This document shows, piece by piece, positions 45,037-54,010 of a DNA stretch of 64,000 nucleotides. Every line of letters begins with the position of its first letter. The first letter of the stretch is position 1. A model generated the notes under the pieces. That model saw only the letters and a list, made by a program, of their open reading frames with translations. It ran no database searches and had not been told where the DNA came from. This DNA is from JAANXG01 sp049583715 (lineage in GTDB: Bacteria > Pseudomonadota > Gammaproteobacteria > Arenicellales > JAANXG01): positions 18,618 through 82,617 of the forward strand of contig JBAUWJ010000190.1 in assembly GCA_049583715.1 (NCBI GenBank), given 5' to 3'. The translations under genes and the position numbers were made by a program.

Positions 45037-45261
45037 ATGGTAGGGGACAATCCAATTACTCAGGACCTCAAGGCGCTGGAGGAACGCATCGACGCGCTCA
45101 TCGGTCTGTGCCGGCGTCTGCGCGAGGAAAACGAAGGCCTGAAGCACAGCCGGGAATCCCTGATCGAGGAGCGGACCAAGCTGGCCGAAAAGAACAAGAT
45201 GGCCCGTTCGAGGCTGGAATCGATCGTCGACCGGCTCAGAGCGCTGGAGAAGACCACGTGA
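45037..45261 (+). CDS. ZapB-like coiled-coil protein (TIGR02449 type)
   Basis: A 74-residue coiled coil: DLKALEERIDALIGLCRRLR and ENEGLKHSRESLIEERTKLA and KNKMARSRLESIVDRLRALE. Small proteins of this kind sit before zapA in many gammaproteobacteria and resemble ZapB, which bridges ZapA-FtsZ to the terminus region. The ATG at 45037 follows GAGAAG; an ATG at 45016 is an alternative. Its stop overlaps the zapA GTG. Confidence 0.8.
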   Translation: MVGDNPITQDLKALEERIDALIGLCRRLREENEGLKHSRESLIEERTKLAEKNKMARSRLESIVDRLRALEKTT

Positions 45262-45569
45262 ATTTCGACGGTCACCAGAATATGAAAGTATCCATATTCG
45301 GCAAGGAATACTCGGTGGTATGCAGCCCGGAGCAAAGAGATGCGCTGCAAAGGGCGGCGGGTCATTTGAATGATAGAATGCAGCAGATTCAGAGGAGCGG
45401 AAAAGTGATCGGCGTGGAGCGCTGCGCGATCATGGCCGCGTTGAACATTACCTACGAGCTTCTGGAACTGAAGGAGAAGACCGCCCATTCCAGCCAGGTC
45501 ACCAGCCAGCTCCAGGCGCTGACGCAGAAGCTCGAGGCGGCGGTACAGGAACAGAAACGGCTTTTATGA
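45258..45569 (+). CDS. zapA: Cell division protein ZapA
   Basis: ZapA crosslinks FtsZ protofilaments at midcell. The 103-residue product has MKVSIFGKEYSVVCSPEQRD and ERCAIMAALNITYELLELK followed by a coiled coil, typical of ZapA. The GTG at 45258 overlaps the previous stop (GTGA); an ATG at 45282 could also be used. The 6S RNA follows directly. Confidence 0.92.
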   Translation: MNFDGHQNMKVSIFGKEYSVVCSPEQRDALQRAAGHLNDRMQQIQRSGKVIGVERCAIMAALNITYELLELKEKTAHSSQVTSQLQALTQKLEAAVQEQKRLL

Positions 45570-45574
45570 CAGAA

Positions 45575-45580
45575 TAGAAT
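45575..45580 (+). promoter_or_regulatory. Candidate -10 element for 6S RNA
   Basis: TAGAAT lies about 7 bases before the start of the 6S closing stem, just after the zapA stop. No good -35 is present at consensus distance, so the RNA may also be processed from the zapA transcript. Confidence 0.4.
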
Positions 45581-45581
45581 T

Positions 45582-45771
45582 GGTGTCACCTGCGGTGCTC
45601 GCGCCGGCCCGAAATCCCTTAGAACCTAAATCACTTGAAGGGAGCCGGAATCGAGTATGTTGTTGCGCAAGTCCGCAAACGAGCGGAAAGCCTGATACAT
45701 CTCGCAAGGCGCCCACTTGAACCGACTCGGTTCAAGGCCAACGGCCGGTTTCGGCACAGGCGGGTGACACC
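45582..45771 (+). ncRNA. ssrS: 6S RNA
   Basis: The 190-nt region between zapA and ygfA folds into a long rod: GGTGTCACCTGC at the 5' end pairs with GCGGGTGACACC at the 3' end, and GTGCTCG-GCCGGCC pairs with GGCCGG-CGGCAC inside. The 3' half has CACTTGAACCGACTCGGTTCAAGGCC, matching the conserved TTGAACC-GGTTCAAGG hairpin of enterobacterial 6S RNA. Size and position (zapA-ssrS-ygfA) are as in E. coli. 6S RNA mimics an open promoter and sequesters sigma-70 RNA polymerase in stationary phase. The exact ends are estimated from the closing stem. Confidence 0.92.
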
Positions 45772-45808
45772 TACTTCTTCCCTCTCTCAGCCGGAACCTC
45801 GCCAACCC

Positions 45809-46393
45809 ATGTCCAGCAGGAACGAAATTCGCCGTCGAATGCGGCGGCGACGCCGTGCGCTCTCACGCACCGAGAGAGAACATGCGGCAGGCGCCGTGGC
45901 GGCCGTTCTGGGCGGGCTGAGCGTTTTCCGGGCGGCGCGGCGCACCGCTGTCTTCGTGGCCAGTGACGGCGAGATCGATCTCGGTCGCGCGATGCGGCAG
46001 TACGCCTGCAAGTCCTACTACCTGCCCGTCGTGCCGCCCCGCGGCCGGCGCCGGATGCTGTTTGCGAGGGTCCGACCGGAGACGTCGTTCAAGAAGAACC
46101 GCTATGGCATACTCGAACCCGATGCGCCGATCGCATCCCTGGCGACCGCCCGGGAGCTGGACCTGGTTCTTGCACCGCTGGTCGCATTCGATCGGCGCGG
46201 AGGGCGCCTTGGGATGGGAGGCGGCTACTACGACGCCACCTTCGAGTTTCTTGCATCGAGGACGTGCTGGGTCGAGCCCAAGCTGGTGGGGGTGGCGTTT
46301 TCCTTCCAGGAGGTACCGCACGTCGAGCGCGAGTCATGGGACATACCGCTCACGGCGATCGTGACGGAGCTCGGAGTGATCTCCGCAACCTGA
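45809..46393 (+). CDS. ygfA: 5-formyltetrahydrofolate cyclo-ligase
   Basis: It converts 5-formyl-THF to 5,10-methenyl-THF. The 194-residue product has the Arg-rich N-terminus RNEIRRRMRRRRRALS, FKKNRYGILEPD and the signature APLVAFDRRGGRLGMGGGYYD. It lies directly after 6S RNA, an arrangement conserved in proteobacteria and thought to link folate metabolism with persistence. Confidence 0.93.
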   Translation: MSSRNEIRRRMRRRRRALSRTEREHAAGAVAAVLGGLSVFRAARRTAVFVASDGEIDLGRAMRQYACKSYYLPVVPPRGRRRMLFARVRPETSFKKNRYGILEPDAPIASLATARELDLVLAPLVAFDRRGGRLGMGGGYYDATFEFLASRTCWVEPKLVGVAFSFQEVPHVERESWDIPLTAIVTELGVISAT

Positions 46394-46411
46394 CCGACAA
46401 GAGATCCGACC

Positions 46412-47212
46412 TTGTTTAGAATTCTGTTCATCGGCGATATCGTGGGCCGTTCCGGGAGACGGGTGCTGCTCGACAACCTGGAAGAGCTGCAACAGGCGCA
46501 CGGCATCGATTACACCGTCGTCAATGCGGAGAACGCGGCCGCCGGGTTCGGCGTTACACACACCATCGCCGCGGAGATGCTCGGCAAAGGCGCGGATCTG
46601 CTTACTTCCGGCAACCACATCTGGGATAAGCGCGAGGCCCTGGAGTTCATCATCGACGAGCCGCGCCTGCTGCGGCCGGAAAACTTCCCCAACGACGCGC
46701 CGGGAAAGGGGTGGTACAGGACACGGGTCGGGGAGTTGAGCATCGGCGTGCTCAACACCATGGGGATCGTGTTCATGCATCCGACTCTCGACTGCCCGTT
46801 CCGCTGCGCAGACCGAATCCTGAGCACGCACCTGGATGGCTGTGATATCGTCCTGCTGGACTTTCACGCCGAGGCCAGCAGCGAGAAAGTCGCCATGGGC
46901 TGGTATCTGGACGGGCGCGTGAGCGCGGTGCTGGGGACCCATACCCACGTACCCACCGCGGACGAGCGCATCCTGCCGGGCGGGACCGCCTTCATCTCCG
47001 ATGTCGGCATGACCGGCTGCTACGATTCGATCATCGGCATGCGCATCGAGCCCTCCCTGAAGCGCTTCCTGCACAAGGTACCGGAGCGCTTCGAGGTCGC
47101 GACGGGCCGCGGAACTCTGTGCGGCGTGGTGGTGGAGATAGACCCGGCGACCGGCCGCAGCACCGGCATACAGCGCGTGCGGGTGGAAGAGCCGGCAGCG
47201 GCAAACGAGTAG
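46412..47212 (+). CDS. YmdB-type calcineurin-like phosphoesterase
   Basis: A 266-residue TIGR00282 protein; the Bacillus relative YmdB hydrolyses 2',3'-cyclic nucleotides. Metal-binding motifs: ILFIGDIVGRSGRRVL, VVNAENAAAGFGVT, LLTSGNHIWDKRE, DFHAEASSEKVAMGWYLDG and LGTHTHVPTADERILPGG. The start is a TTG at 46412, 18 bp after ygfA, so both may share a transcript. Confidence 0.9.
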   Translation: MFRILFIGDIVGRSGRRVLLDNLEELQQAHGIDYTVVNAENAAAGFGVTHTIAAEMLGKGADLLTSGNHIWDKREALEFIIDEPRLLRPENFPNDAPGKGWYRTRVGELSIGVLNTMGIVFMHPTLDCPFRCADRILSTHLDGCDIVLLDFHAEASSEKVAMGWYLDGRVSAVLGTHTHVPTADERILPGGTAFISDVGMTGCYDSIIGMRIEPSLKRFLHKVPERFEVATGRGTLCGVVVEIDPATGRSTGIQRVRVEEPAAANE

Positions 47213-47309
47213 GTCGGACGAAGAATCCCCTGTCCCGCTGGCGGGAGAGGGAGCTGGGCCGTACCGACCTGCCGGGCCGGAAGAAGACACGCGAATCAAG
47301 TGAACCGAC

Positions 47310-47764
<455 letters not shown>

Positions 47765-47768
<4 letters not shown>

Positions 47769-48346
47769 CCACCCGTATCCGCGCGGCCGCAATCCTGCTG
47801 ATCTGCTGCCTGTTTCTATCCATCAAGGGCTACGCCCAGCAATCGAGTACCCATCTCATGGCCAAGATGACCACCAGCCTCGGCGACATTACGATAGAGC
47901 TCTATCAGGACAAGGCGCCGCAGACGGTCGAGAATTTTCTCGAGTACGTCGACTCCGGTTTCTACGACGGCACGATCATTCACCGGGTCATCCCGGGCTT
48001 CGTGCTCCAGGGTGGCGGCTTGACGCCCGACATGCAGCGCAAGGCCACCCGGGCGCCCATCACCAACGAGTCCGACAACGGGCTGCACAACCTGAGGGGA
48101 ACACTGTCGATGGCGCGGCTGCCGGACCCGAACTCCGCGACCTCGCAGTTTTTCATCAACTTGAACGACAACGCGCACCTGGACTACCAGGGCTCGGGTC
48201 AGTGGGGCTACGCCGTGTTCGGTAAAGTCGTGGACGGGATGGACGTGGTGGACAAGATTGCCGATGTCAAGACCACCACCAGGGATGGATACCAGGACGT
48301 TCCCGCCACCCCGGTGGTGATCGAGCAGGTCCAACGAGTGCAATAG
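47765..48346 (+). CDS. ppiA: Periplasmic cyclophilin-type peptidyl-prolyl isomerase
   Basis: The 193-residue precursor has a signal peptide (AAAILLICCLFLSIKGYA) and a short bacterial cyclophilin domain (TSLGDITIELYQDKAPQTVE; GTIIHRVIPGFVLQGGG; RGTLSMARLPDPNSATSQFF). It should assist folding of exported proteins. The ATG at 47765 overlaps the EVE stop (ATGA). Confidence 0.93.
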
Positions 48347-48377
48347 CCAACCGGTTCCCGGGGCGGCCTTCACAATG

Positions 48378-48690
48378 TCGGAATGAATTCCGACCCACAG
48401 GGGCGCCGCGGTGTCGCCGTCGTTCGTTCCGACAAACCGCAGCATGGAAATGAATCGCAACCCTCGCGATCCGGCGGTCTGACCGCTCAAGCGTGGGTCG
48501 GAATTCATTCCGACAATTCTCGATATCGGAATGAGCTCCGACCCACAGGGGTGCCGCGGTGTCGCCGTCGTTCGTTCCGACAAGCCGCAGCATGGAAATG
48601 AATCGCAACCCTCGCGACCCGGCAGTCTGACCGCCCAAATGTGGGTCGGAATTCATTCCGACAATTCTCGATATCGGAATGAACTTCGAC
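48378..48690. repeat. 148-bp tandem duplication containing dispersed palindromes
   Basis: Two units, 48378-48525 and 48526-48673, are about 94% identical (9 differences in 148), with the beginning of a third unit at 48674-48690. Each unit has a GTCGGAATGAATTCCGAC-type palindrome at its start and an inverted copy near its end (cores at 48377, 48497, 48525 degenerate, 48645, 48673 degenerate). The open frames across it encode repeat-derived peptides and are not called. It fills the 352-bp gap between the convergent ppiA and korB genes; nothing else is seen there. Confidence 0.9.
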
Positions 48691-48698
48691 CCACGGGT

Positions 48699-49700
48699 TC
48701 ACCTCACCTGCCAGGTTGACCCCGAGGAGAGTCGTGCTTGAAGGCGCGACAAACCGTCGCCGTCGCAGCCTTGTCCCTGGGCACGCAGCACTTCGTGATG
48801 CACGGATCGCTTCTCGCGGTAAATCACGCCCAGAGGCGTCGGCAGGGATGGATCCTCGATGTCGGTGAGAAGACGCGCCAAGGGCTTGCTGCCGGTATCG
48901 TGGACGGCCGCTTCGTCCGGTCCGGTCGGCGCGAGCTCCAGGCACAAGGCCGCCGGGTTCAAGCGCAGCGCGCGGTCCTCGAAGCTCATGGCCTCGCCGT
49001 GCCGCAGATACAGCCTTTTGTCTGCCCCTTTCATCGCCTCGAAGGGCAGCTCGTTGAAAATCGGGCAATTCTGCAGAATCTCGACGAAGGCCGAACCCTT
49101 GTGGGCGGCGGCGGCTCTCAGCACCTCCTGCAGGTGGGCGGCGTCGGTGTCCACGGCCCGCGCCACCAGCGTGGCTCCGGACGCGAGCGCGAACCCCAGC
49201 GGATTGACCGGGCGGTCGGTATTGCCATCGGGGTTGGAGCGACTTCGCTGGCCAACGGGCGAGGTCGGGCTGTGCTGGCCCTTGGTGAGGCCGTACACCT
49301 CGTTGTTGAAGAACAGGATCTTGATGTCCACATTGCGGCGCAGGGCGTGAAGAAGATGATTACCCCCTATGGACAGGCCGTCTCCGTCGCCGGTGACCAC
49401 CCAGACCGTGAGGTCCGGATTCACCGCCTTGAGACCCGTCGCCACCGCCGGGGCGCGGCCATGGATGCCGTGGAGCCCGTAGGTGTCGACGTAGTAAGGG
49501 AACCGGCTGGAGCAGCCGATCCCGCTGACGATGACATGCTCTTCCTTGCGGGCGCCGATGGCAGCCAGGAGCTTCTGGAACTGGGCCAGGATGGCATAGT
49601 CACCGCAGCCGGGGCACCAGCGCACCTCGAGGTCCGTCTGGTAGTCCTTTCGGGACAGGGGCTTGCCGACGGTGTGGATGTCTTCAGCCAGATTCGTCAT
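48699..49700 (-). CDS. korB: 2-oxoacid:ferredoxin oxidoreductase, beta subunit
   Basis: The 333-residue TPP-binding subunit has the [4Fe-4S] cysteines in RWCPGCGDYAIL, GIGCSSRFPYY and LQNCPIFNELPF, and the TPP motif VTGDGDGLSIGGNHLL...NNEVYGLTKGQ. With KorA it oxidatively decarboxylates a 2-oxoacid, most likely 2-oxoglutarate, reducing ferredoxin. It overlaps korA by 4 bp. The last codons are close to the tandem repeats, and the C-terminal 30 residues (RLQARLSSGSTWQVR) look poorly conserved. Confidence 0.93.
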   Translation of the reverse strand: MTNLAEDIHTVGKPLSRKDYQTDLEVRWCPGCGDYAILAQFQKLLAAIGARKEEHVIVSGIGCSSRFPYYVDTYGLHGIHGRAPAVATGLKAVNPDLTVWVVTGDGDGLSIGGNHLLHALRRNVDIKILFFNNEVYGLTKGQHSPTSPVGQRSRSNPDGNTDRPVNPLGFALASGATLVARAVDTDAAHLQEVLRAAAAHKGSAFVEILQNCPIFNELPFEAMKGADKRLYLRHGEAMSFEDRALRLNPAALCLELAPTGPDEAAVHDTGSKPLARLLTDIEDPSLPTPLGVIYREKRSVHHEVLRAQGQGCDGDGLSRLQARLSSGSTWQVR

Positions 49701-51538
49701 CGCCGCAGCGCCTCTCTTATGCCTCGATCCAGCTCGTTGCTCGTGAACGGCCGGCCCTGCATCAGGCTCAGCGCCCGGGCGTCGACCAGGTATTCGGACC
49801 GTATGCGCCGGGTGAGCTGGCCGCTGTTCAGCTCCGGCACGATGACTTTCCTGAAACCGCCGGCAATGATGCCAAGGTCGCCGTGCAGTGGATTAAGCCA
49901 GCGCAGGTGCAGGTGGCTCACGGCGTACCCTCTTTCACGTGCGGAGAGGACCGCCTCGCGGGCCGCCCCGCAGGTCCCACCCCAGGTGATCACCAGGACG
50001 TCGCCTTGCCGGTCACCGTACAGCTCCGGCGCGGCGCTCGTGGAGCCCACCCCCGCGACCTTGGCCTCCCGCAGGCGTGACATCAGCTCGTGATTCGGGC
50101 CGTCGTAGCTGATGTGTCCACTGCCGTCCTCCTTCTCCAGGCCGCCGATGCGATGCTGCAGGCCGGCCGTGCCGGGAATCGCCCAGGACCTGACACCGCG
50201 CTCGTCGCGCTCGAACGGCCTGAACGGGCCGCCCTCCGGAGGCACCGAAGCCCGGCGCGTCCCGATGGGCGCCAGTGCGGACAGCTCCGGTATCCGCCAG
50301 GGCTCCGCGCCGTTCGCCAGGGACGCATCCGACAGCAGTATCACGGGCGTCATGTGCTCCACCGCGGCACGCACGGCCTCGAGGGCTGCGGTAAAGCAGT
50401 CGGACGGACTGCCCGCGGCGATCACCGGCAACGGCGCTTCGCCGCTTCTCCCGTACATCGCCTGGTTGAGATCGGACTGCTCGGTCTTGGTGGGCATGCC
50501 GGTGCTCGGGCCGGCCCGCTGGACATCGATCACCACCAGGGGCAGCTCCAGCGCCACGGCGAGACCCAGTGCTTCGCTCTTGAGGGCGAGACCGGGGCCG
50601 CTGGTCGCGGTCACGCCCAGCGCCCCGCCGTAGGAGGCACCGATGGCGGCGCAGGCCGCGGCAATCTCGTCCTCGGCCTGGAATGTCTTGACGCCGAGCT
50701 CTTTCTCCCTGGCCAGATAGTGCAGGAGGTCGGAGGCCGGCGTGATCGGATAGCCCGCCATGAACAGATCGAGGTCGGCCAGCCCGGCCCCCGCCATGAG
50801 TCCGAGGGCCAGGGCCTCGTTGCCGGTGATGTTCCGGTAAAGACCCGGCCCAATGGGGGCTGGATTGACCCGTCGCCTGACGTCGCCCAGCCCGGCGGTC
50901 TCTCCGAAATGGAAACCCGCCTTCAGGGCAGCGGTGTTGGAGCGCATCAGTGCTTCATCACCCTTGAACCTGCTCTCGATCCAGGCCGCACTGTCCTCGA
51001 CCTCCCGCTCGAACATCCACAGCACCATGCCGAGGGCGAAGAAATTGCGGGCGCGCAGGGCGTCGCGTCGTCTCAAGCCAAACTCGCCGGTAACTTCCAG
51101 CGTGAGCGCGCTCATATCCACCGGGATTACCCGGTAGTCGTCGAGGCTCCCATCTTCGAGCGGGCTCGTCGCGTAGCCCGCCTGTCTCAGGGTCCTGGCG
51201 CTGAACGCGCCGCTGTCGAGAATCAGCACGCCGGCCGGCTCGAGGCTGTCCAGGTTGGTGCTCAGGGCGGCGGGATTCAAGGCGACCAGCACGTCCGCCC
51301 GGTCGCCGGCCGTGTAAACCCGGTGGTCCCCGAGCTGAATCTGGAATGCCGACACCCCGGCCAGGCTGCCGGCCGGTGCCCGGATCTCGGCGGGAAAGTC
51401 CGGAAACGTCGCGAGATCGTTGCCGGCGTACGCCGCCGAGAGCGTGAATCGGTTTCCGGAGAGCTGAATTCCGTCGCCGGAATCCCCCGCGAATCGCACC
51501 ACGGCGGAAGCTTGTTCTTTACGAGCAGAAACGTTCAT
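49697..51538 (-). CDS. korA: 2-oxoacid:ferredoxin oxidoreductase, fused gamma-alpha subunit
   Basis: The 613-residue product joins the gamma domain (residues about 12-190: VRFAGDSGDGIQLSGNRFTL; DFPAEIRAPAGSLAGVS) to the alpha domain (GNEALALGLMAGAGLADLDL; MAGYPITPASDLLHYLA; VTATSGPGLALKSEALGLA; QRAGPSTGMPTKTEQSDL). This is the KorA layout. Whether the acid is 2-oxoglutarate or another cannot be proven from sequence. It lies 59 bp downstream of the tauE stop on the same strand, so readthrough from the cys operon is possible. Confidence 0.93.
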   Translation of the reverse strand: MNVSARKEQASAVVRFAGDSGDGIQLSGNRFTLSAAYAGNDLATFPDFPAEIRAPAGSLAGVSAFQIQLGDHRVYTAGDRADVLVALNPAALSTNLDSLEPAGVLILDSGAFSARTLRQAGYATSPLEDGSLDDYRVIPVDMSALTLEVTGEFGLRRRDALRARNFFALGMVLWMFEREVEDSAAWIESRFKGDEALMRSNTAALKAGFHFGETAGLGDVRRRVNPAPIGPGLYRNITGNEALALGLMAGAGLADLDLFMAGYPITPASDLLHYLAREKELGVKTFQAEDEIAAACAAIGASYGGALGVTATSGPGLALKSEALGLAVALELPLVVIDVQRAGPSTGMPTKTEQSDLNQAMYGRSGEAPLPVIAAGSPSDCFTAALEAVRAAVEHMTPVILLSDASLANGAEPWRIPELSALAPIGTRRASVPPEGGPFRPFERDERGVRSWAIPGTAGLQHRIGGLEKEDGSGHISYDGPNHELMSRLREAKVAGVGSTSAAPELYGDRQGDVLVITWGGTCGAAREAVLSARERGYAVSHLHLRWLNPLHGDLGIIAGGFRKVIVPELNSGQLTRRIRSEYLVDARALSLMQGRPFTSNELDRGIREALRR

Positions 51539-51597
51539 TTATGAGCGATACAGCACGGGTTGGCATGACGTTTCAGCGCGGCCCCGGAGCACACGCG

Positions 51598-52368
51598 TCA
51601 GACCCATCCCTTCAGGGAAAAGCCGAGTCCGAGCACCAGCATGAACGAGGCGACCACCGGCCTCAGGATTTCATCGCGAAGGCGGCTCGCCCAGCGGGCG
51701 CCCACGCAAAGGCCGGGTATGGAGCCCGCCAGTAAAGGCAGCAGCAGCCCGACATCCACGGAGCCGAGCTGCCAGTGGCCTATCCCGGCCAGGGCCGCCA
51801 GAAACACGGAGTGGGTCAGGTCGGTACCCACGATGGTGTTCATGGGCATCGCACGGTAGAACAACAGCAGGAAAGCCGCGCCCAGGGCGCCCGCCCCCAC
51901 CGAGGACAAGGTCACCAGGACTCCCACGAAGGCTCCACCGGCCACGGTGACAAGAAACAGGCCTCGTCCTTCGAGCTGGAAATCGCGGCGATGCATCAAC
52001 CACGGACGCAGCAGAGTCACGGCCGCCGTCAGGACGAGCGCCACACCGAGGGCCACGGTCAAGAGTCCCTGGTAGCTCGCGTCCTCGGCACGCCAGATTT
52101 CCAGCAGCCACAGTGTGGCCCCGCAAGCCGGCAGGCTGCCCAACGCCAGGCTGCCGACGACGCGCCATTGGACGTTGCGCCGGAGCTGATGCAGGACCAC
52201 CCCGAGGGACTTGCTGAGGGCGGCGTAAACCAGGTCCGTCCCAACGGCAATCGCCGGAGGAATGCCGTACAGGATCAGAGCCGGCGTCATCACGGCGCCG
52301 CCGCCGACCCCTGTCAAACCCACCAGCAGGCCCACCGCGAAGCCCGCGGCGACGAGGAGGTAATCCAT
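51598..52368 (-). CDS. TauE/SafE family sulfite exporter
   Basis: A 256-residue membrane protein with about eight spans and the two repeated TauE signatures: AVGLLVGLTGVGGGAVMTPAL and GVLVTLSSVGAGALGAAFLL, each followed by VGTDL. The ATG at 52368 has AGGTG six bases upstream. Lying at the end of the cysI-cysH operon, it probably moves a sulfur oxyanion such as sulfite or sulfate; the direction is not certain. Confidence 0.9.
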   Translation of the reverse strand: MDYLLVAAGFAVGLLVGLTGVGGGAVMTPALILYGIPPAIAVGTDLVYAALSKSLGVVLHQLRRNVQWRVVGSLALGSLPACGATLWLLEIWRAEDASYQGLLTVALGVALVLTAAVTLLRPWLMHRRDFQLEGRGLFLVTVAGGAFVGVLVTLSSVGAGALGAAFLLLFYRAMPMNTIVGTDLTHSVFLAALAGIGHWQLGSVDVGLLLPLLAGSIPGLCVGARWASRLRDEILRPVVASFMLVLGLGFSLKGWV

Positions 52369-52377
52369 TCGAAGCAC

Positions 52378-52770
52378 CTATATGAGTGCCAGATCAGGGT
52401 GCCTGTCGACGGCATCGGCCAGGTCCCTGGTCAAGTCCCCGGCCAACTCCTGCGACGCCGGCTCGTCGGTCCTCGCCCCTTTACCCGAGAACCATTGCTT
52501 GAACGCCAGGTACGACTCGATGACCTCCTCGTATCCGCCGGCGTCACGCAGCACGAAGAACGGCGCCCGCGTCACCCCGTGCCGCTCGGCGATGCGTGCG
52601 CCGGGGCTCGAAGGATCACCCTCCTTCGCCAGCACCACCCCCGTCACGTGGCTCATCAGGCCGTCCCTGCGCAACCGGTTCTCGATGTCCCGGCACTTGG
52701 CGCAGGGCTCGCCGCCGGCCAGCAGCTTCTTGACGAACAGCACCGTCGGCATATCGACAGTGGTGTGCAT
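52378..52770 (-). CDS. Thioredoxin/glutaredoxin-like protein of the cys operon
   Basis: The 130-residue protein has PTVLFVKKLLAGGEPCAKCR with a CxxC at the N-terminal end of a thioredoxin-like fold, the cis-Pro region VTRAPFFVLRDAGG and an acidic C-terminal extension. Its ATG overlaps the cysH stop (ATGA). Assimilatory APS reductases need a dithiol donor, so it is a plausible electron donor to CysH; this is inference from context. Confidence 0.8.
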   Translation of the reverse strand: MHTTVDMPTVLFVKKLLAGGEPCAKCRDIENRLRRDGLMSHVTGVVLAKEGDPSSPGARIAERHGVTRAPFFVLRDAGGYEEVIESYLAFKQWFSGKGARTDEPASQELAGDLTRDLADAVDRHPDLALI

Positions 52771-53498
52771 CAGACCACCTTCCGAACGTTGTCCGCGTGC
52801 AAACCGCACTCCTTGTCGGCGCTGCTCTCCCACCACCAGCGGCCTTCACGCTCATGCTGGTTCGGCACCACGGCGCGGGTGCAGGGCTCGCAGCCGATGC
52901 TGACGAAGCCCTTGCGGTGAAGCTCGTTGCAGGGCACGTCGTTCTCCCGGATGAAGGTCCAGACGTCCTGCGAGCTCCAGTTCGCGAGCGGGTTGATCTT
53001 GACCAGGGTGCGATCGGGTCCGGAGAACACGTTGTCGCGCTGGACCACGGGGACCTCCGAGCGGGTGTCCGGGCTCTGATCGCGGCGCTGGCCGGTGATC
53101 CACGCATCGAGCTGGACGAGCTTGCGGCGAAGCGGGCCCACCTTGCGTATTCCGCAGCACTCGCTGTGCCCGTCCCTGTAGAAGCTGAACAGGCCCTTGT
53201 CCCGCACCAGCCGGCCGAGCTGATCGGCATCCGGATGCAGCACCTCCAGCTCGATGGGATACGTATCTCGCACGGTCTCGATGAAGCGATAGGTCTCAGC
53301 TTGCAACCGACCCGTGTCCAGGGTGAAAACCGGCACGCCGGGCCGGATGCGACTGGCCATGTGCACGAGCACCACGTCCTCCGCGCCGCTGAAGGAAACG
53401 GACAAGTTGTCGTACTGGTTCAGGGCCCACTCGAGAACCTGCTCGGGGCGTTGATCCGCCAGGTGGCGGGCCAGGGGCTCGAAGTTGAAATTCGTCAT
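52770..53498 (-). CDS. cysH: Adenylylsulfate (APS) reductase, Fe-S type CysH
   Basis: The 242-residue product reduces activated sulfate to sulfite. The PP-loop is SVSFSGAEDVVLVHMA. The paired cysteine motifs ECCGIRKV and GCEPCTR, ligands of the [4Fe-4S] cluster, mark it as an APS rather than PAPS reductase, and the C-terminal ECGL supplies the nucleophilic Cys. GGAGAG precedes the ATG at 53498. Its start overlaps the DUF934 stop. Confidence 0.94.
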   Translation of the reverse strand: MTNFNFEPLARHLADQRPEQVLEWALNQYDNLSVSFSGAEDVVLVHMASRIRPGVPVFTLDTGRLQAETYRFIETVRDTYPIELEVLHPDADQLGRLVRDKGLFSFYRDGHSECCGIRKVGPLRRKLVQLDAWITGQRRDQSPDTRSEVPVVQRDNVFSGPDRTLVKINPLANWSSQDVWTFIRENDVPCNELHRKGFVSIGCEPCTRAVVPNQHEREGRWWWESSADKECGLHADNVRKVV

Positions 53499-54010
53499 GC
53501 CGATCTCTCCTCGGATTGGGGCGCGGCGGCGTGGGCACGCCTGCGGAATATCAATGGAATGCGGTCCTCGGAAGGCTGATAGCGCACGGTGATCTCGTCG
53601 AAACCCTGGAGCAGATCGGCCGCCGTCTCCGGCGGTACCGGCTCGAAGGCATCCATGCCACACCGCTCCATGTACATCACGTGGTCGCGGCGAGCCCCGA
53701 TGGCGCGCAATTCGCCCTTGAAGCCGTGCCGCTCCCTGAGCAGGTAGGCCTGCGAGTAGCCGCGGCCTTCTGCGAACTTGTCGAACACGAGCGCGATGAG
53801 CTCGAGCTCATCCACGAAAGGCCCGAGGTCATCCAGCGAGTCGCCCGGCACGAGGCGAACGCCGACCCTGCCGTCGTGCCCATGAAAGGCATCACGCTCG
53901 CGCACCCAGCGCTCGAGGGACACGGTGACGTCCCCCGGCGCCAGCGGGGCGTCGTCATCCAGATGCGAGCACCGATTGTCTTGAATCTTTCGATTGATGA
54001 TGAGGGACAT
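53495..54010 (-). CDS. DUF934 family protein
   Basis: The 171-residue soluble protein (MSLIINRKIQDNRCSHLDDD; GVRLVPGDSLDDLGPFVDEL; GYSQAYLLRERHGFKGELRA; MYMERCGMDAFEP) belongs to DUF934, almost always found between cysI-like and cysH genes. The catalytic role is unproven; an accessory role in sulfite reduction is inferred from this context. Its ATG lies 56 bp inside the end of cysI, an unusually long overlap. Confidence 0.9.
   Translation of the reverse strand: MSLIINRKIQDNRCSHLDDDAPLAPGDVTVSLERWVRERDAFHGHDGRVGVRLVPGDSLDDLGPFVDELELIALVFDKFAEGRGYSQAYLLRERHGFKGELRAIGARRDHVMYMERCGMDAFEPVPPETAADLLQGFDEITVRYQPSEDRIPLIFRRRAHAAAPQSEERSA

Noticed and set aside
48378..48690. Possible CRISPR array
   Set aside because: The repeated unit is 148 bp with no short repeat/spacer pattern and no cas gene nearby; it is a tandem duplication of palindromic repeats.
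48505..49068. Open frame across the tandem repeats and the end of korB
   Set aside because: It translates repeat units (RNEFRPT-like peptides) and out-of-frame korB sequence.
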